Positions 7,973-16,614 of a stretch of 64,000 nt of DNA are shown here, piece by piece (the stretch's first letter is position 1; each line of letters starts with the position of its first letter). The translations under genes were made by a program, and so were the position numbers. A model generated the notes under the pieces. That model was given only the letters and a program-made list of their open reading frames with translations. It was not told where the DNA came from and searched no databases. This DNA is from JANQMY01 sp965227095 (GTDB taxonomy: Bacteria > Pseudomonadota > Alphaproteobacteria > JANQMY01): the NCBI GenBank assembly GCA_965227095.1, contig CBDDFL010000002.1, positions 868,001 through 932,000 of the forward strand, in the 5' to 3' direction.

Positions 7973-8767
7973 ATGGATCTCAAAATTAAAGGCAAAAAAG
8001 CAATCATGGCCGGCGGCAGTGCCGGCATGGGACGCGCCACGGCGGAGCGTCTGGCGGAAGCCGGTGTTGACTTGTACATCACGGCCCGGCGTGAAGAACG
8101 TCTGGTAAAAGCGGCTGAAGAAATTTCGGCAAAATATGGGGCGAACGTTACGCCGGTAGTTGCAGATTCGTCGAAAGTAGAAGGGCGTCAGGCTTTGTTC
8201 GACGCCTGTCCGGACCCGGACATTCTGTCCATTACCATCAAGCCGCCTGCACCGAATGGAGACTTCTTGAAGGTGACGCCGGACCAATGGCGCGATTCCA
8301 TCGAAACAGCTCTGATCGGTCCTGTTGAATTAATGCGTCACTACATTCCGCACATGAAAGAAAAAGGGTGGGGCCGCATTGTCAACATCGCAACCTTCTC
8401 TGCCAAAAACCCGATGATCTGGCGTTTAATGTCGGGACCGGCACGGTCGGCGTTGATAAACTATACCGCCAGCGTCTCGCGGGAGATCGCCAAGCATGGA
8501 GTGACAATCAATAATATCCTGCCGGGCATTTTTCAGACGGAAGGCATGAGCGAAAGCTTGGAAGCCTATGCGGACGCGTTTGGTCTGGAACCTAAGCAAG
8601 AAATCTGTCGCCCCCACTTCATGGAACACAACAAAATCCCGGCTGGATTTATGGGGGATCCGGATGATTTAGCCCCCTTGGCCGTTCTTTTGTGCAGCCC
8701 CTTGTCGCGGTTTATCGTCGGGCAGAACATCACCATCGATGGCGGCCAGCACTACTCTATCTTTTAG
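7973..8767 (+). CDS. SDR family oxidoreductase lacking the usual YxxxK
   Basis: A 264-aa Rossmann-fold short-chain dehydrogenase. The cofactor site AGGSAGMGRATAERLAEAG is followed by ITARREERL, where the arginines suggest NADP. The C-terminal part ends IVGQNITIDGGQHY, typical of FabG-like SDRs. At the active site the segment after NIATFSAKNP reads LMSGPARSALINYT, so neither the Tyr nor the Lys of YxxxK is in its usual place. A strong ribosome site (GGAGGAATGAC) precedes the ATG. It is downstream of the isomerase and ends at a strong convergent terminator. It may catalyse a variant reaction, or bind substrate without hydride transfer. Confidence 0.88.
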   Translation: MDLKIKGKKAIMAGGSAGMGRATAERLAEAGVDLYITARREERLVKAAEEISAKYGANVTPVVADSSKVEGRQALFDACPDPDILSITIKPPAPNGDFLKVTPDQWRDSIETALIGPVELMRHYIPHMKEKGWGRIVNIATFSAKNPMIWRLMSGPARSALINYTASVSREIAKHGVTINNILPGIFQTEGMSESLEAYADAFGLEPKQEICRPHFMEHNKIPAGFMGDPDDLAPLAVLLCSPLSRFIVGQNITIDGGQHYSIF

Positions 8768-8774
8768 AGCCGTA

Positions 8775-8806
8775 AAGAAGAGCGCAGCTCAAATTGCGCT
8801 CTTCTT
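8775..8806. terminator. bidirectional terminator hairpin
   Basis: A perfect 12-bp stem (AAGAAGAGCGCA / TGCGCTCTTCTT) with an 8-nt loop lies between the convergent SDR and monooxygenase genes. The A/T ends of the stem give U-rich tracts in both directions. Confidence 0.8.
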
Positions 8807-8815
8807 GCAATAAGA

Positions 8816-10708
8816 CTAGCTGAGTTCAAAGCCCTCAAGATCGCCTTTATCGCGCCAGGCTTTTAGCAGCGCATTAAAGGCGTTGATGCCGGGTGTATAG
8901 ATTTCCAGCCCCAAGCCACCGCCGCCGCTGCTGGGTTTCCCTTCGTTATTGTAGTAGCCGGGCGTGCAGGCCTCTTGGAAACTTGTGCCGAACACTTGAA
9001 GCCGCTTGATCTCGGCCACCCAATCGTCTTCCGCTTTTTCGGTAACTTCGGCAACCGTTTTGCCGCGTTTGCCCACCTCATCAATGATGTAGGAAATATG
9101 TGCGGCTTGGTCGTCGAACATGGCGGTCATGTTGGGGGATAGGCCGTTCTGATTGATGCCGATCGTGAACCAGTTGGGAAACCCATGGCTGTAAAGGCCG
9201 TGAAGGGTGCGGTTACCATTTGACCAATGATCGAACAGGCTTTGGTCATTGCGGCCCACAATGTCGAAGTCGACCCGGCGGGACGGTTTGGTCGTGATCT
9301 CAAAACCGGTGGCGTAGATAATACAGTCCACCTCATATTCGATGCCGTTGGCGACAACGCCATTTTCCGTGATGCGGTCAACGCCTTTTGACGCGCTCAC
9401 GTCCACCAGTTCCACATTCGGACGATTGAAAGTGTCGAGATAATCGTCATTAAACGTCGGCCGCTTGCAGAACATGCGGTACCAGGGTTTCAAGGTTTCC
9501 GCTTTGTCTTTGTCCGAGACGGTATCGTCAATGCGCTGACGAATTTCGTTCATCTTCTGGAAATCGGCAATTTCCGCCCGCAACATCATTTCGCTCAAAT
9601 CCGCCATTTGGCCGGTTTTCTCCGCCTGCCGGGCAATGGTGGTGCCCACAAGGCGGGTAATGTCGGTCCAGCCATCGGCGACCAAATCTTCTTCTTGCGG
9701 AATACCCATGACAATATCGGCGAAATTTTCGCGGCGGCGGCGCTGCCAACCGGGCTCCAGGGTCTTTACCCAGTCGGGGTCGGTTTGTTTATTGCGCCGT
9801 AAGTCGACAGAGGATGGGGTGCGCTGGAACACATAAAGCTGTTTTGCATGTTCCCCCAAAAACGGCACGGCCTGTATGGCGGTAGCGCCGGTGCCGATAA
9901 TGGCAACCCGCTTGTCCGCCAATTTCGTCAGGCCGCCCGAGTGATCGCCCCCGGTATAGTCGTAATCCCACCGGCAGGTGTGGAAGGAATGCCCTTTGAA
10001 ATCCTGGATACCGGAAATGCCGGGCAGCTTGGGGCGGCTGGCCACGCCGGCGGCTTGAATAACAAACCGTGCGCGGATGTTATCGTTTCGGTTTGTACTG
10101 ATGCGCCAACGTTTATCCTCCGCGAGCCAGCGCAGTTCTTTCACCCGGGTTTGAAAATAGGCGATATCGTACAAGTTGAATTCTTTACCGATGCGCTGTG
10201 AATGTTCGAAGATTTCCGGAGAATAAGAATATTTCTCCTTCGGCATTACGTTCAGTTCTTCGAGCAACGGGAGATAGCAGTATGAATCGATATCGCACTG
10301 CGCACCGGGGTAACGGTTCCAATACCAGGTGCCGCCAAAGTCGGCACCCGCTTCGATGATCCGGATATGTGTTAGCCCGCGTTCCTTTAGCCGCGCAGCC
10401 GCCAACATGCCGGAAAAACCGCCGCCGATAATCGCCACGTCGATTTCTTCATCGATCGGATCACGGGTAAAGCCTGGTTCCGCATAAGGATCATCCTCTG
10501 CGTAATGAGAGAATTCTTCAACCAACTCGATATATTGATCGTCCGCGTCGCTGCGCAGACGTTTGTCTCGTTCTGCCCGATATTTGTCGCGCAGAGCTTG
10601 CGGATCGAAATCGAGATCGGGAAAAAGATTGTGCAGCCGCTCACGTTCGCTGGCGGCGGTATCGGCCTTGGCTTGGTCACTCATGGGGCGTTTCTTCTCT
10701 TGTGTCAT
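8816..10708 (-). CDS. flavin-containing (Baeyer-Villiger type) monooxygenase
   Basis: A 630-aa class B flavoprotein monooxygenase. It shows the FAD Rossmann motif IIGGGFSGMLAA, then FGGTWYWNRYPGAQCDIDSYCY, the Baeyer-Villiger fingerprint FKGHSFHTCRWD (FxGxxxHxxxW[P/D]), the NADPH motif IGTGATAIQAVP and the late DCIIYATGFE. Such enzymes insert an oxygen next to a ketone, giving an ester or lactone, with NADPH and O2. The N-terminal 60 residues before the FAD motif are longer than in cyclohexanone monooxygenase. Translation may instead begin at the ATG at 10684, which has GAGAAG upstream. Steroid, terpenoid or cyclic ketone substrates are possible; none can be chosen from sequence. Confidence 0.92.
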   Translation of the reverse strand: MTQEKKRPMSDQAKADTAASERERLHNLFPDLDFDPQALRDKYRAERDKRLRSDADDQYIELVEEFSHYAEDDPYAEPGFTRDPIDEEIDVAIIGGGFSGMLAAARLKERGLTHIRIIEAGADFGGTWYWNRYPGAQCDIDSYCYLPLLEELNVMPKEKYSYSPEIFEHSQRIGKEFNLYDIAYFQTRVKELRWLAEDKRWRISTNRNDNIRARFVIQAAGVASRPKLPGISGIQDFKGHSFHTCRWDYDYTGGDHSGGLTKLADKRVAIIGTGATAIQAVPFLGEHAKQLYVFQRTPSSVDLRRNKQTDPDWVKTLEPGWQRRRRENFADIVMGIPQEEDLVADGWTDITRLVGTTIARQAEKTGQMADLSEMMLRAEIADFQKMNEIRQRIDDTVSDKDKAETLKPWYRMFCKRPTFNDDYLDTFNRPNVELVDVSASKGVDRITENGVVANGIEYEVDCIIYATGFEITTKPSRRVDFDIVGRNDQSLFDHWSNGNRTLHGLYSHGFPNWFTIGINQNGLSPNMTAMFDDQAAHISYIIDEVGKRGKTVAEVTEKAEDDWVAEIKRLQVFGTSFQEACTPGYYNNEGKPSSGGGGLGLEIYTPGINAFNALLKAWRDKGDLEGFELS

Positions 10709-11315
10709 TGTGGTTGAGAGAAGTTTAGACGAAGCCGGTTCCTGCTGTCATGAGGATTATGTTGACCTTGCGGCAATCGCAAGTGCGAGAAAAACCGCCC
10801 GACCGTCAGTAGAGGGTTGCGTGGATTGGGGCTGACGGCCGAGCGGGCGAGGGTGTGGTGTCAGAAGGCGTGTTGACCCGTTGGATCAAGTAAGTTTCAG
10901 AATGGGGGCTAGCAAAGAGACCAGCAGACCCAGGTGCCGCTGTGGATATGGGCGATGTAGGGATTTTGCGGGCTCGACGTGTCCACGCGCGGACGCGTTG
11001 TTGTTTGTGCGTTTAAGCAGCGCTTCAAGTTCTTTTTCCGTATGCCGTTCGACCTGAAATCGCGAAAGAAAGTAAGCATCTGTAGCTCCCTGCGCATAAG
11101 CGTAAATGGTGGACATGTGCGGTGCGACCCCGTTGCGTGTTCCGATGGTGAGAGTATGGGGGTGCGGGCGCGAGATGTCGTGTGACGGCGGTTACACCGA
11201 CAGGACAGGGCCGGTGCGCAGGCCGGAAAATGTGATGGTGGCTACAGTCGTGGGTGCCGAACCGGCCCGACTCCGACTGTGTTGGATGGCGGGCCGGTCA
11301 GGCGGGTGAAACAGA
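10709..11315. other. 607-bp gap with one doubtful small ORF
   Basis: Apart from the minus-strand ORF at 10886-11116, I see no convincing gene, RNA or repeat here. The inverted GC-rich words CCGCCCGACCGTCAG and CTGACGGCCGAGCGGGCG (10796-10852) could form an imperfect hairpin upstream of the monooxygenase gene. Confidence 0.4.
10886..11116 (-). CDS. possible small hypothetical protein (76 aa)
   Basis: The first 45 residues (opening MSTIYAYAQGATDAYFLS, then EKELEALLKRTNNN) look like real, helix-rich protein. The rest is rich in Pro, Arg and Leu and less convincing. There is no good ribosome-binding site ahead of the ATG. It could be a genuine short protein, a decayed gene, or chance. No family recognised. 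Confidence 0.3.
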   Translation of the reverse strand: MSTIYAYAQGATDAYFLSRFQVERHTEKELEALLKRTNNNASARGHVEPAKSLHRPYPQRHLGLLVSLLAPILKLT

Positions 11316-11726
11316 TTATTCCGTTTGTGGATCCAACCGCACAAAATAGCGGGGCGGGAAGCCCATCAAAGCGCGCATATGGATGGGCATGGGGTTGTCG
11401 GCGGCAACTTGGTCATGCTCCGCTCCGTCGACGGTGGTTGCCGTATAGGGCCCGGTCACGCCATCTTTGGTCACCAGCACATTTGGGTTTTCCAAAGTGC
11501 GCCGCCACCACGCGCGCGGCCAATGGTTTACGCCCACATACCATTTCTCTTGGCTGGTCAACAAAGTGACCACCCGTTCATGGGCATTGGCGTCTTCGTC
11601 ATAGGTGGTCAGCACAATCGTGCGGCCTTCCTGCTGAGGCTGCACATAGCCGATAAGGCTTTCGAACGCGACCACCACGCCCGCATAGAGCACAAGCAAA
11701 ACCAATAAATAACGAATGAGTCTCAT
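11316..11726 (-). CDS. hypothetical membrane-anchored protein (136 aa)
   Basis: A single hydrophobic N-terminal segment (RYLLVLLVLYAGVVVAF, residues 5-21) is followed by a soluble beta-rich domain. The mature part contains RTIVLTTYDED, KWYVGVNHWPRAWWRRTL and NPMPIHMRALMGFPPRYFVRLDP. The order of strands and the Trp-rich NHWPRAWW loop faintly recall small nitroreductase-like or flavin-binding split barrels (DUF385 type), but I would not assign that. The gene is monocistronic, between the monooxygenase and the histidine kinase genes, all on the same strand. Confidence 0.65.
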   Translation of the reverse strand: MRLIRYLLVLLVLYAGVVVAFESLIGYVQPQQEGRTIVLTTYDEDANAHERVVTLLTSQEKWYVGVNHWPRAWWRRTLENPNVLVTKDGVTGPYTATTVDGAEHDQVAADNPMPIHMRALMGFPPRYFVRLDPQTE

Positions 11727-11852
11727 GAGTATTCCCCCCTATGGGCTCTTTATTTTTAGAAACCCAGTGTAGCGCTTGGGCGCGCTTTTGTCTTTAAGGG
11801 AATGGTTTCACTACGATGACAACGCCCAAAATCTGGAGGTAACCTTGGCGTT

Positions 11853-13409
11853 TTAGCCGTGTACGGCGAAGGGGACGCCCATGTCTTGTTGGTCGAACGC
11901 GTCCGCCAGATCCGCGCGGAAGGTCAGGGTAAAGCTGGCACCGTGACCCAGCTTACTGGCGACGGTAAGGTCGCCGCCCATCAATCGCGCTAGTTTGCGC
12001 GCTATCGCAAGGCCCAATCCGGTGCCGCCATGGGCCCGCGTGGCGCTGGTATCCGCCTGTTCAAAGGCATCGAAAAGGCGGGTCTGATCCTCTTCGGCAA
12101 CGCCGATCCCGGTATCTGAGACGGTAATCGTGACCAACGATGTGTCGGGGACGTCATTGCGCAATGCAACTTTCGGCTCCGCCGTGACAGCGATTTCCAC
12201 ACGGCCTCTATCGGTGAATTTAATGGCGTTGGACACAAGGTTCGAGAGGCATTGGCGCACCCGAACCTCGTCGAACACCAATTGAGTGGGCACGTCGTCG
12301 GCGACATTCAGCGTGAGGTCCAATCCTTTTTTTTCTGCAAGAGGCAGCCACAGGTCCATGGTGCGTGCCAGGCTGGCGCGCACGGTCACCTCTTGTGGGA
12401 CCAGTTCCAGACGCTGGGCTTCGATCTTGGCCACATCCAGAACATCGTTGACGACCGCCATCAAGGCGTCGCCGGACTCGAGAATGGTGGCGATATAATC
12501 ATCTGCTGGCGCGCCCAGATTTTGGCGGGACAGCACTTGCGCCATGCCCAGCACGCCGTTCAGGGGGGTGCGAATTTCATGACTCATATTGGCGAGGAAG
12601 CGGGTTTTTGCGTCATTGGCGGCTTCCGCTTTTTGTTTCTGGACCGATAATTCTTCCATTGCCGCCACGTGATCGGTGATGTCTCGGGTCACCGCCAGCA
12701 TCTCTGCGATCTCGTCGGATCCGTCTTGGGCCATCAGCGGCGCGGCGACTTGCTCCATCCATCGCCGTGTGCCGTTGCGGCCGACAATCTCGAACTGCAT
12801 ACGGGTCTGCCGCCCGGAAAACACCTGATCAATGCAGTGTCGGAAAGCCAGATGGTATTGGGGAACAATCAAGTCAAAGACACTAAGGCCGCGCACCTCA
12901 TCCTGAGAGTGCGCCTCAATCATCTCGATGCCGGCAGGATTCATGTCTAACAAGATGCCGTCCCGGTCGATCGTTTTGACGCATTCGGGCTCCGACTCTA
13001 CAACTGTGCGGAGGCGTTGTTCGCTGCGCAGCGCGGCTTCACGGTCATTCAGAGCTGCGCGCGTCTGATCCGTCAACTGACGGATCGTCACCGCCATACC
13101 GGCGAAAATCAGTACCGCCGCGGCAGCGCTGACATGCCAGTTATAGGCATCATGCAGCCAATGTATGGTGGCGATGGTATCGGCCATGCTCATATCGCTG
13201 GGCATGAACGCCATGATGACAAGGTCCGTCAGGTAAAGGCTTGCAAAGACCCAAAGCCCCGTCAGAATGACGAAGGAACCGGCCCAGGCTTGGGCGTGGA
13301 CCAAGGTTCGCCGTTGCACCACGAAGAAAACCGTGGCCGCCAATGCCACGGCCAACATCAGAAAATCGATTTGCAGCATGGTTTCCCATGTTGGAAAATC
13401 GTGGTCCAC
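11853..13409 (-). CDS. PAS-domain sensor histidine kinase
   Basis: A 518-aa membrane histidine kinase. About four hydrophobic helices fill residues 12-110, then a coiled linker, a PAS domain (about 130-250, with VKTIDRDGILLDMNPAG), a HisKA domain with the phospho-acceptor His277 in FLANMSHEIRTPLNG, and a HATPase domain with N-box LSNLVSNAIKFTD, DTGIGV and GGTGLGLAIARKLARLMGG. There is no receiver domain and no response-regulator gene within the window, so the partner is elsewhere. The start is a GTG with AAAGGGAT upstream. The membrane part has the look of an integral sensor rather than a periplasmic-loop sensor. Confidence 0.92.
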   Translation of the reverse strand: MDHDFPTWETMLQIDFLMLAVALAATVFFVVQRRTLVHAQAWAGSFVILTGLWVFASLYLTDLVIMAFMPSDMSMADTIATIHWLHDAYNWHVSAAAAVLIFAGMAVTIRQLTDQTRAALNDREAALRSEQRLRTVVESEPECVKTIDRDGILLDMNPAGIEMIEAHSQDEVRGLSVFDLIVPQYHLAFRHCIDQVFSGRQTRMQFEIVGRNGTRRWMEQVAAPLMAQDGSDEIAEMLAVTRDITDHVAAMEELSVQKQKAEAANDAKTRFLANMSHEIRTPLNGVLGMAQVLSRQNLGAPADDYIATILESGDALMAVVNDVLDVAKIEAQRLELVPQEVTVRASLARTMDLWLPLAEKKGLDLTLNVADDVPTQLVFDEVRVRQCLSNLVSNAIKFTDRGRVEIAVTAEPKVALRNDVPDTSLVTITVSDTGIGVAEEDQTRLFDAFEQADTSATRAHGGTGLGLAIARKLARLMGGDLTVASKLGHGASFTLTFRADLADAFDQQDMGVPFAVHG

Positions 13410-13605
13410 AGTCTATCCCTTTCAAGTTCCCCGGTTCCGCCGGACTCCAAGGCGCAAAAAATATAACACTCATGGGCTTAAGGCCTTCCTAACCATAATT
13501 CTCGCTATTGGTGTTGTTGCCGGGCCAATTTCCTCATATACATCCTATGAGGGAGGCGGGGCCCAAAATGTCCCGACCTGGGGGGAAGCAACGGTTGGAT
13601 CAAAA

Positions 13606-14412
13606 ATGACAAGAACATCCATCGATCACCACCTCGACCAAATTGCCAAAGACGGATTTACCCTCGTGGAGGGTGTCTTAAGCGCAGATGAAGCGGACGC
13701 CTTGGCGGCGGATCTGGAGCGTATTGAACGCGCGCTCGCTACAGAACCCGCACGCAACGCCTTTGAAGGTCATCACACGCTTCGGGTTTACAATCTGCTG
13801 GCCCACGGAAAATTGTGGGAAGCAGTCCCCGTACACCCCAACGTGCTGCCCATTATTGAAGGCGTGCTGGACGATGGGTGTTTGGTGTCCTCTTTGTCGT
13901 CGGTGAAGATCCTGCCGGGAGAAACCGCACAACCTCTGCATACAGATGATCAGCTTATCCCCATTAAGCGGCCGCACGCGGCCTGCGTATGCAATTCAAT
14001 GTGGGCCCTGACCGATTTTACGGAGCAAAACGGCGCGACCCGCGTGGTGCCGGGCAGCCATTTGGCGGACCATCCGCCCGACTTCGGCACCGCTTACGAC
14101 AGCGTCGCGGTAGAGATGAAAAAGGGCAGCGTCCTCATCTGGAACGGCAGTCTGTGGCATGGCGGGGGCGCCAATCAAACCGATGCCCCGCGCATTGGCA
14201 TTCCCATGAATTATTGCGCGGGCTGGCTGCGCCAACAGGAAAATCAGCAATTGGGCATTCCGCGCGACGTCGCCCAAGGCTTCTCGCCGCGTCTGCGCCG
14301 GCTGGTGGGCTATGGCGTCTATCACGACCTGATCGGTCATATCGACAAGCGCAGTCCTGAATTCCTGCTGGGCGATGCGGACGGCGCGCTGACCAGCGTG
14401 TGGGACAAATAA
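13606..14412 (+). CDS. phytanoyl-CoA dioxygenase family protein
   Basis: A 268-aa Fe(II)/2-oxoglutarate-dependent oxygenase. The metal triad is visible as HTD in PLHTDDQL and a distal His in LWHGGGANQT; the Arg in APRIGIPMNY should bind 2-oxoglutarate. The frame is open far upstream to 13267, but that stretch is antisense to the kinase gene start and reads unlike protein, so the ATG at 13606 is taken as the start. Typical members hydroxylate acyl-CoAs or small hydrophobic compounds. It stands alone; the next gene, a GNAT, starts 60 bp later. Confidence 0.85.
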   Translation: MTRTSIDHHLDQIAKDGFTLVEGVLSADEADALAADLERIERALATEPARNAFEGHHTLRVYNLLAHGKLWEAVPVHPNVLPIIEGVLDDGCLVSSLSSVKILPGETAQPLHTDDQLIPIKRPHAACVCNSMWALTDFTEQNGATRVVPGSHLADHPPDFGTAYDSVAVEMKKGSVLIWNGSLWHGGGANQTDAPRIGIPMNYCAGWLRQQENQQLGIPRDVAQGFSPRLRRLVGYGVYHDLIGHIDKRSPEFLLGDADGALTSVWDK

Positions 14413-14472
14413 ATCGCCCCGTGACCCAGAAGGTGGGTGAAAACCCGTTCGGCATCCCCATATGCTGTTCCG

Positions 14473-15057
14473 ATGACAAAGATGGATAGTTATACGCTCG
14501 CGCCGGCGGCCGCGCCGGATTTGGCCGCGTTGCATGACCTGCTCTGCGTGCCGCAAGTCTATCGCTATCTGGCGGATGGCGCGCCGCCGCCCTTGTCGGT
14601 GACGCAGGCATGGCTCGACAAAAGCGCCGAGGATTTTGAGCACCATCAGGTGGGCCTATGGCTCCTCCACAAAAAGGGGTCAGAGCCCTTTTTGGCGGAC
14701 CTTGCCGGGTGCGTGCGCCTTGACGTGATGGACACCCTGCCGGGGGCGGCGGCGCCAGGGCCCCAACCGGCCGCCGAACTCACATATGTTCTGCATCCGG
14801 ACCATTGGGGCAAGGGCCTTGCCACCCGCATGGCATGGACGGTCATGGCCCACGCGTTCGACCACGGCATCGACGCCATCCTCGCCGGCGCCGACGGGCC
14901 GAACACTGCCTCCCTCGCGGTGATGAAACGTCTGGGCATGCAGTTCTACCGCACCGTGTCCTATCCGGTGGGCGAGGGGGTCGAATACCTTCTGCGCGCG
15001 GGCGACCCAGCGCCAACACCGGCGCCTGCACCCTTGTCAATTTCTTCGCGGACATAA
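14473..15057 (+). CDS. GNAT family N-acetyltransferase (RimJ/RimL-like)
   Basis: A 194-aa acetyltransferase. The acetyl-CoA binding loop appears as YVLHPDHWGKGLATRMAW and is followed by the typical PNTASLAVMKRLGMQFYRT helix-strand pair of the RimJ/RimL subgroup. N-terminally it reads YTLAPAAAPDLAALHDLLC and VYRYLADG. The start at 14473 is the first ATG in frame with reasonable context. The acceptor, an amino group of a ribosomal protein, antibiotic or metabolite, is unknown. Confidence 0.85.
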   Translation: MTKMDSYTLAPAAAPDLAALHDLLCVPQVYRYLADGAPPPLSVTQAWLDKSAEDFEHHQVGLWLLHKKGSEPFLADLAGCVRLDVMDTLPGAAAPGPQPAAELTYVLHPDHWGKGLATRMAWTVMAHAFDHGIDAILAGADGPNTASLAVMKRLGMQFYRTVSYPVGEGVEYLLRAGDPAPTPAPAPLSISSRT

Positions 15058-15127
15058 GCGGATACCCTAGACAGACGCGTTTTTCGGACTATCTTTGTCC
15101 TATAACAAGACCGAATCGGGGTGCTCC

Positions 15128-15514
15128 ATGGCTTATGTGCTGGACGCCGAAAAGGCGCAAATCAAGCGTTTTGTGGTATCGGGACAGGTGTCCTTGGCGG
15201 AACGCCAGGCGATCGTGGACGATATGGTCCGCTTGCTGACGGAAGACCGGCGCGTCGCCATTATTGTGGACTATCGCGCGGCGACGTTGAATGCCTCGCC
15301 GGAAGATGCCCTGGAATTCGCCAAAAGCCTGGACGTGCTGGCCACGCACCTGCCCATTTTCGGCCTGTATGTGGTGCCGGGGGAACCCGACCGGTCCTCG
15401 GTCGACGTCTCGGTCACGGCGGCGGGCGCGTTGGGCAACGTCCCCATCAATGTGTGCGCGGAATTAAGCGAAGCCTACAAAAAGATCGCGCAGCGAATGC
15501 AGGCGGACGCCTAA
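15128..15514 (+). CDS. hypothetical protein (128 aa), possible STAS-like fold
   Basis: A small soluble protein with alternating strands and helices: KRFVVSGQVSLAERQAIVDDM, then RRVAIIVDYRAATLNASPEDALEF and LPIFGLYVVPGEPDRSSVDV, ending in a helix. The pattern recalls SpoIIAA/STAS-like domains that take part in regulation, but no diagnostic motif is present. It follows the GNAT gene after 70 bp and is the last gene before the AT-rich insert. The start was set at the ATG within TGCTCCATGG. Confidence 0.6.
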   Translation: MAYVLDAEKAQIKRFVVSGQVSLAERQAIVDDMVRLLTEDRRVAIIVDYRAATLNASPEDALEFAKSLDVLATHLPIFGLYVVPGEPDRSSVDVSVTAAGALGNVPINVCAELSEAYKKIAQRMQADA

Positions 15515-15535
15515 CCGCTGTTTCATTTCGGTAAT

Positions 15536-15620
15536 AATTTCGGTGACAGTGCACTTAACTAAGCGGCGGCAAATAATTGAACACAATCTCCCTTCAATTT
15601 AGTGCACTGTCACCGAAATT
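15536..15620. repeat. perfect 20-bp inverted repeat with 45-bp spacer
   Basis: The left arm AATTTCGGTGACAGTGCACT (15536-15555) and the right arm AGTGCACTGTCACCGAAATT (15601-15620) are exact reverse complements. The outer flanks carry further short copies of the CACCGTAATT / CGGTAAT words (15527-15535 and 15621-15650). It lies between the 128-aa gene and the three-gene cassette and marks the point where base composition turns AT-rich. From memory, similar GTGACAGTGCAC words occur near transposase genes in other proteobacteria; not checked. Confidence 0.8.
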
Positions 15621-15655
15621 TCACCGTAATTCCACCGTAATTCGTAATTCACATT

Positions 15656-16105
15656 CTATTTAGGAATGACCACACCGGGAATCTCAACAAACCACTGGCA
15701 GCCCTTCATCAAAGCTTTCTTCTGGCTTGTTTTAAACTTGTTAGGCGTGGGGTTTCCCCACACCTGACCATGGTACGGATTATCGGGTAATGATGAATGG
15801 TCTAATATGGGGTCATGTCCAACCCAAAGGTTTTTAGTTCTGGGAACAGATGCTGGAAACACAACAGAACCTGTAAACTTAGGGGTGGTTACGAATTCCC
15901 GGGGGGGCTTTCCCGCTGCTAAAATAAGCTTTTCGATATCTACAGACATTCCCTCGCCATCGCCTGATGACGGAGAAAAGGCTTTGCTCGAGAGGCGGCT
16001 ACCGCCACGGTTTTCATCCGGTACTATGTGCTCTTTTGGATCGATTCGACGAATTATATTATCGTTAGTTGCTATTCTTGGGTCATCGTGTGGCGAGGTG
16101 CTCAA
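15656..16105 (-). CDS. unknown protein, third gene of the TIGR04255-like cassette (149 aa)
   Basis: A 149-aa soluble protein with no recognised domain. The N-terminal half is polar and probably disordered (NIIRRIDPKEHIVPDENRGG, SSKAFSPSSGDGEG), followed by VDIEKLILAAGKPPREFVTT, a short strand region VVFPASVPRTKNLWVGHDP and a basic C-terminus with CQWFVEIPGVVIPK. Its ATG overlaps the stop of the preceding gene by 4 bp, so it is translationally coupled. Base composition is more AT-rich than the flanking chromosome. The function is unknown. Confidence 0.75.
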   Translation of the reverse strand: MSTSPHDDPRIATNDNIIRRIDPKEHIVPDENRGGSRLSSKAFSPSSGDGEGMSVDIEKLILAAGKPPREFVTTPKFTGSVVFPASVPRTKNLWVGHDPILDHSSLPDNPYHGQVWGNPTPNKFKTSQKKALMKGCQWFVEIPGVVIPK

Positions 16106-16614
16106 GTTTTCGCCGCCTTTTTTCTAGCGGCTCTGCGTCCCGTAAATGAGAGATCCTCGATCCAGATTTGTATTGGGGTAAAGTCAGTTGCTAATTCTAA
16201 CTCTTCATCTGTTTCTTTTTGGCAATCGTGCCGATAGGCGACAACCTTCTGTGGACCAACTATATCTAATTCAACGTCATAGTCGTTCCTGTGCCACTCA
16301 ATCTGAAGCGACCCGTCGGCTCCGGGCACAAGGCTCGGGGGTGGAACGTTAGGGACATAAAGCCTTTCTAGAAGGTTGGCCGCAAATCGCGCGATGGTAA
16401 AAGAAACTGGTCGTCCAGTGTAACCATCCCATCCGACGGGCAACGCAGTTAAATCATTGAATCGCTTCTCGAGCGCTTCAATCCATTCTGAACGGCTGTC
16501 AGAAACTAAGACGCGCCGGCTTGTGAATACCGCGTTTATCACAGTTGGCTCAGCACTAGCTGCAAGCATATGTTTACCTTGAAACACGTCACTTGTTTGT
16601 GGATTAGTTGACAC
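16102..16614 (-). CDS. unknown protein, second gene of the TIGR04255-like cassette (170 aa)
   Basis: A 170-aa protein with a conserved-looking core: LPVGWDGYTGRPVSFTIARF, then LVPGADGSLQIEWHRNDYDV and ELDIVGPQKV. The GWDGY and SLQIEWH phrases recur in small uncharacterised bacterial proteins that I associate with TIGR04255 neighbours, but there is no known activity. The C-terminus is basic (GRRAARKKAAK). The start is a GTG directly after the TAA of the upstream gene; an internal ATG 15 codons on is an alternative. It overlaps the next gene by 4 bp. Confidence 0.75.
   Translation of the reverse strand: MSTNPQTSDVFQGKHMLAASAEPTVINAVFTSRRVLVSDSRSEWIEALEKRFNDLTALPVGWDGYTGRPVSFTIARFAANLLERLYVPNVPPPSLVPGADGSLQIEWHRNDYDVELDIVGPQKVVAYRHDCQKETDEELELATDFTPIQIWIEDLSFTGRRAARKKAAKT

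Noticed and set aside
13267..13605. N-terminal 113-residue extension of the PhyH frame
   Set aside because: It overlaps the start of the histidine kinase gene on the other strand and has no family similarity; the start at 13606 fits the family length.
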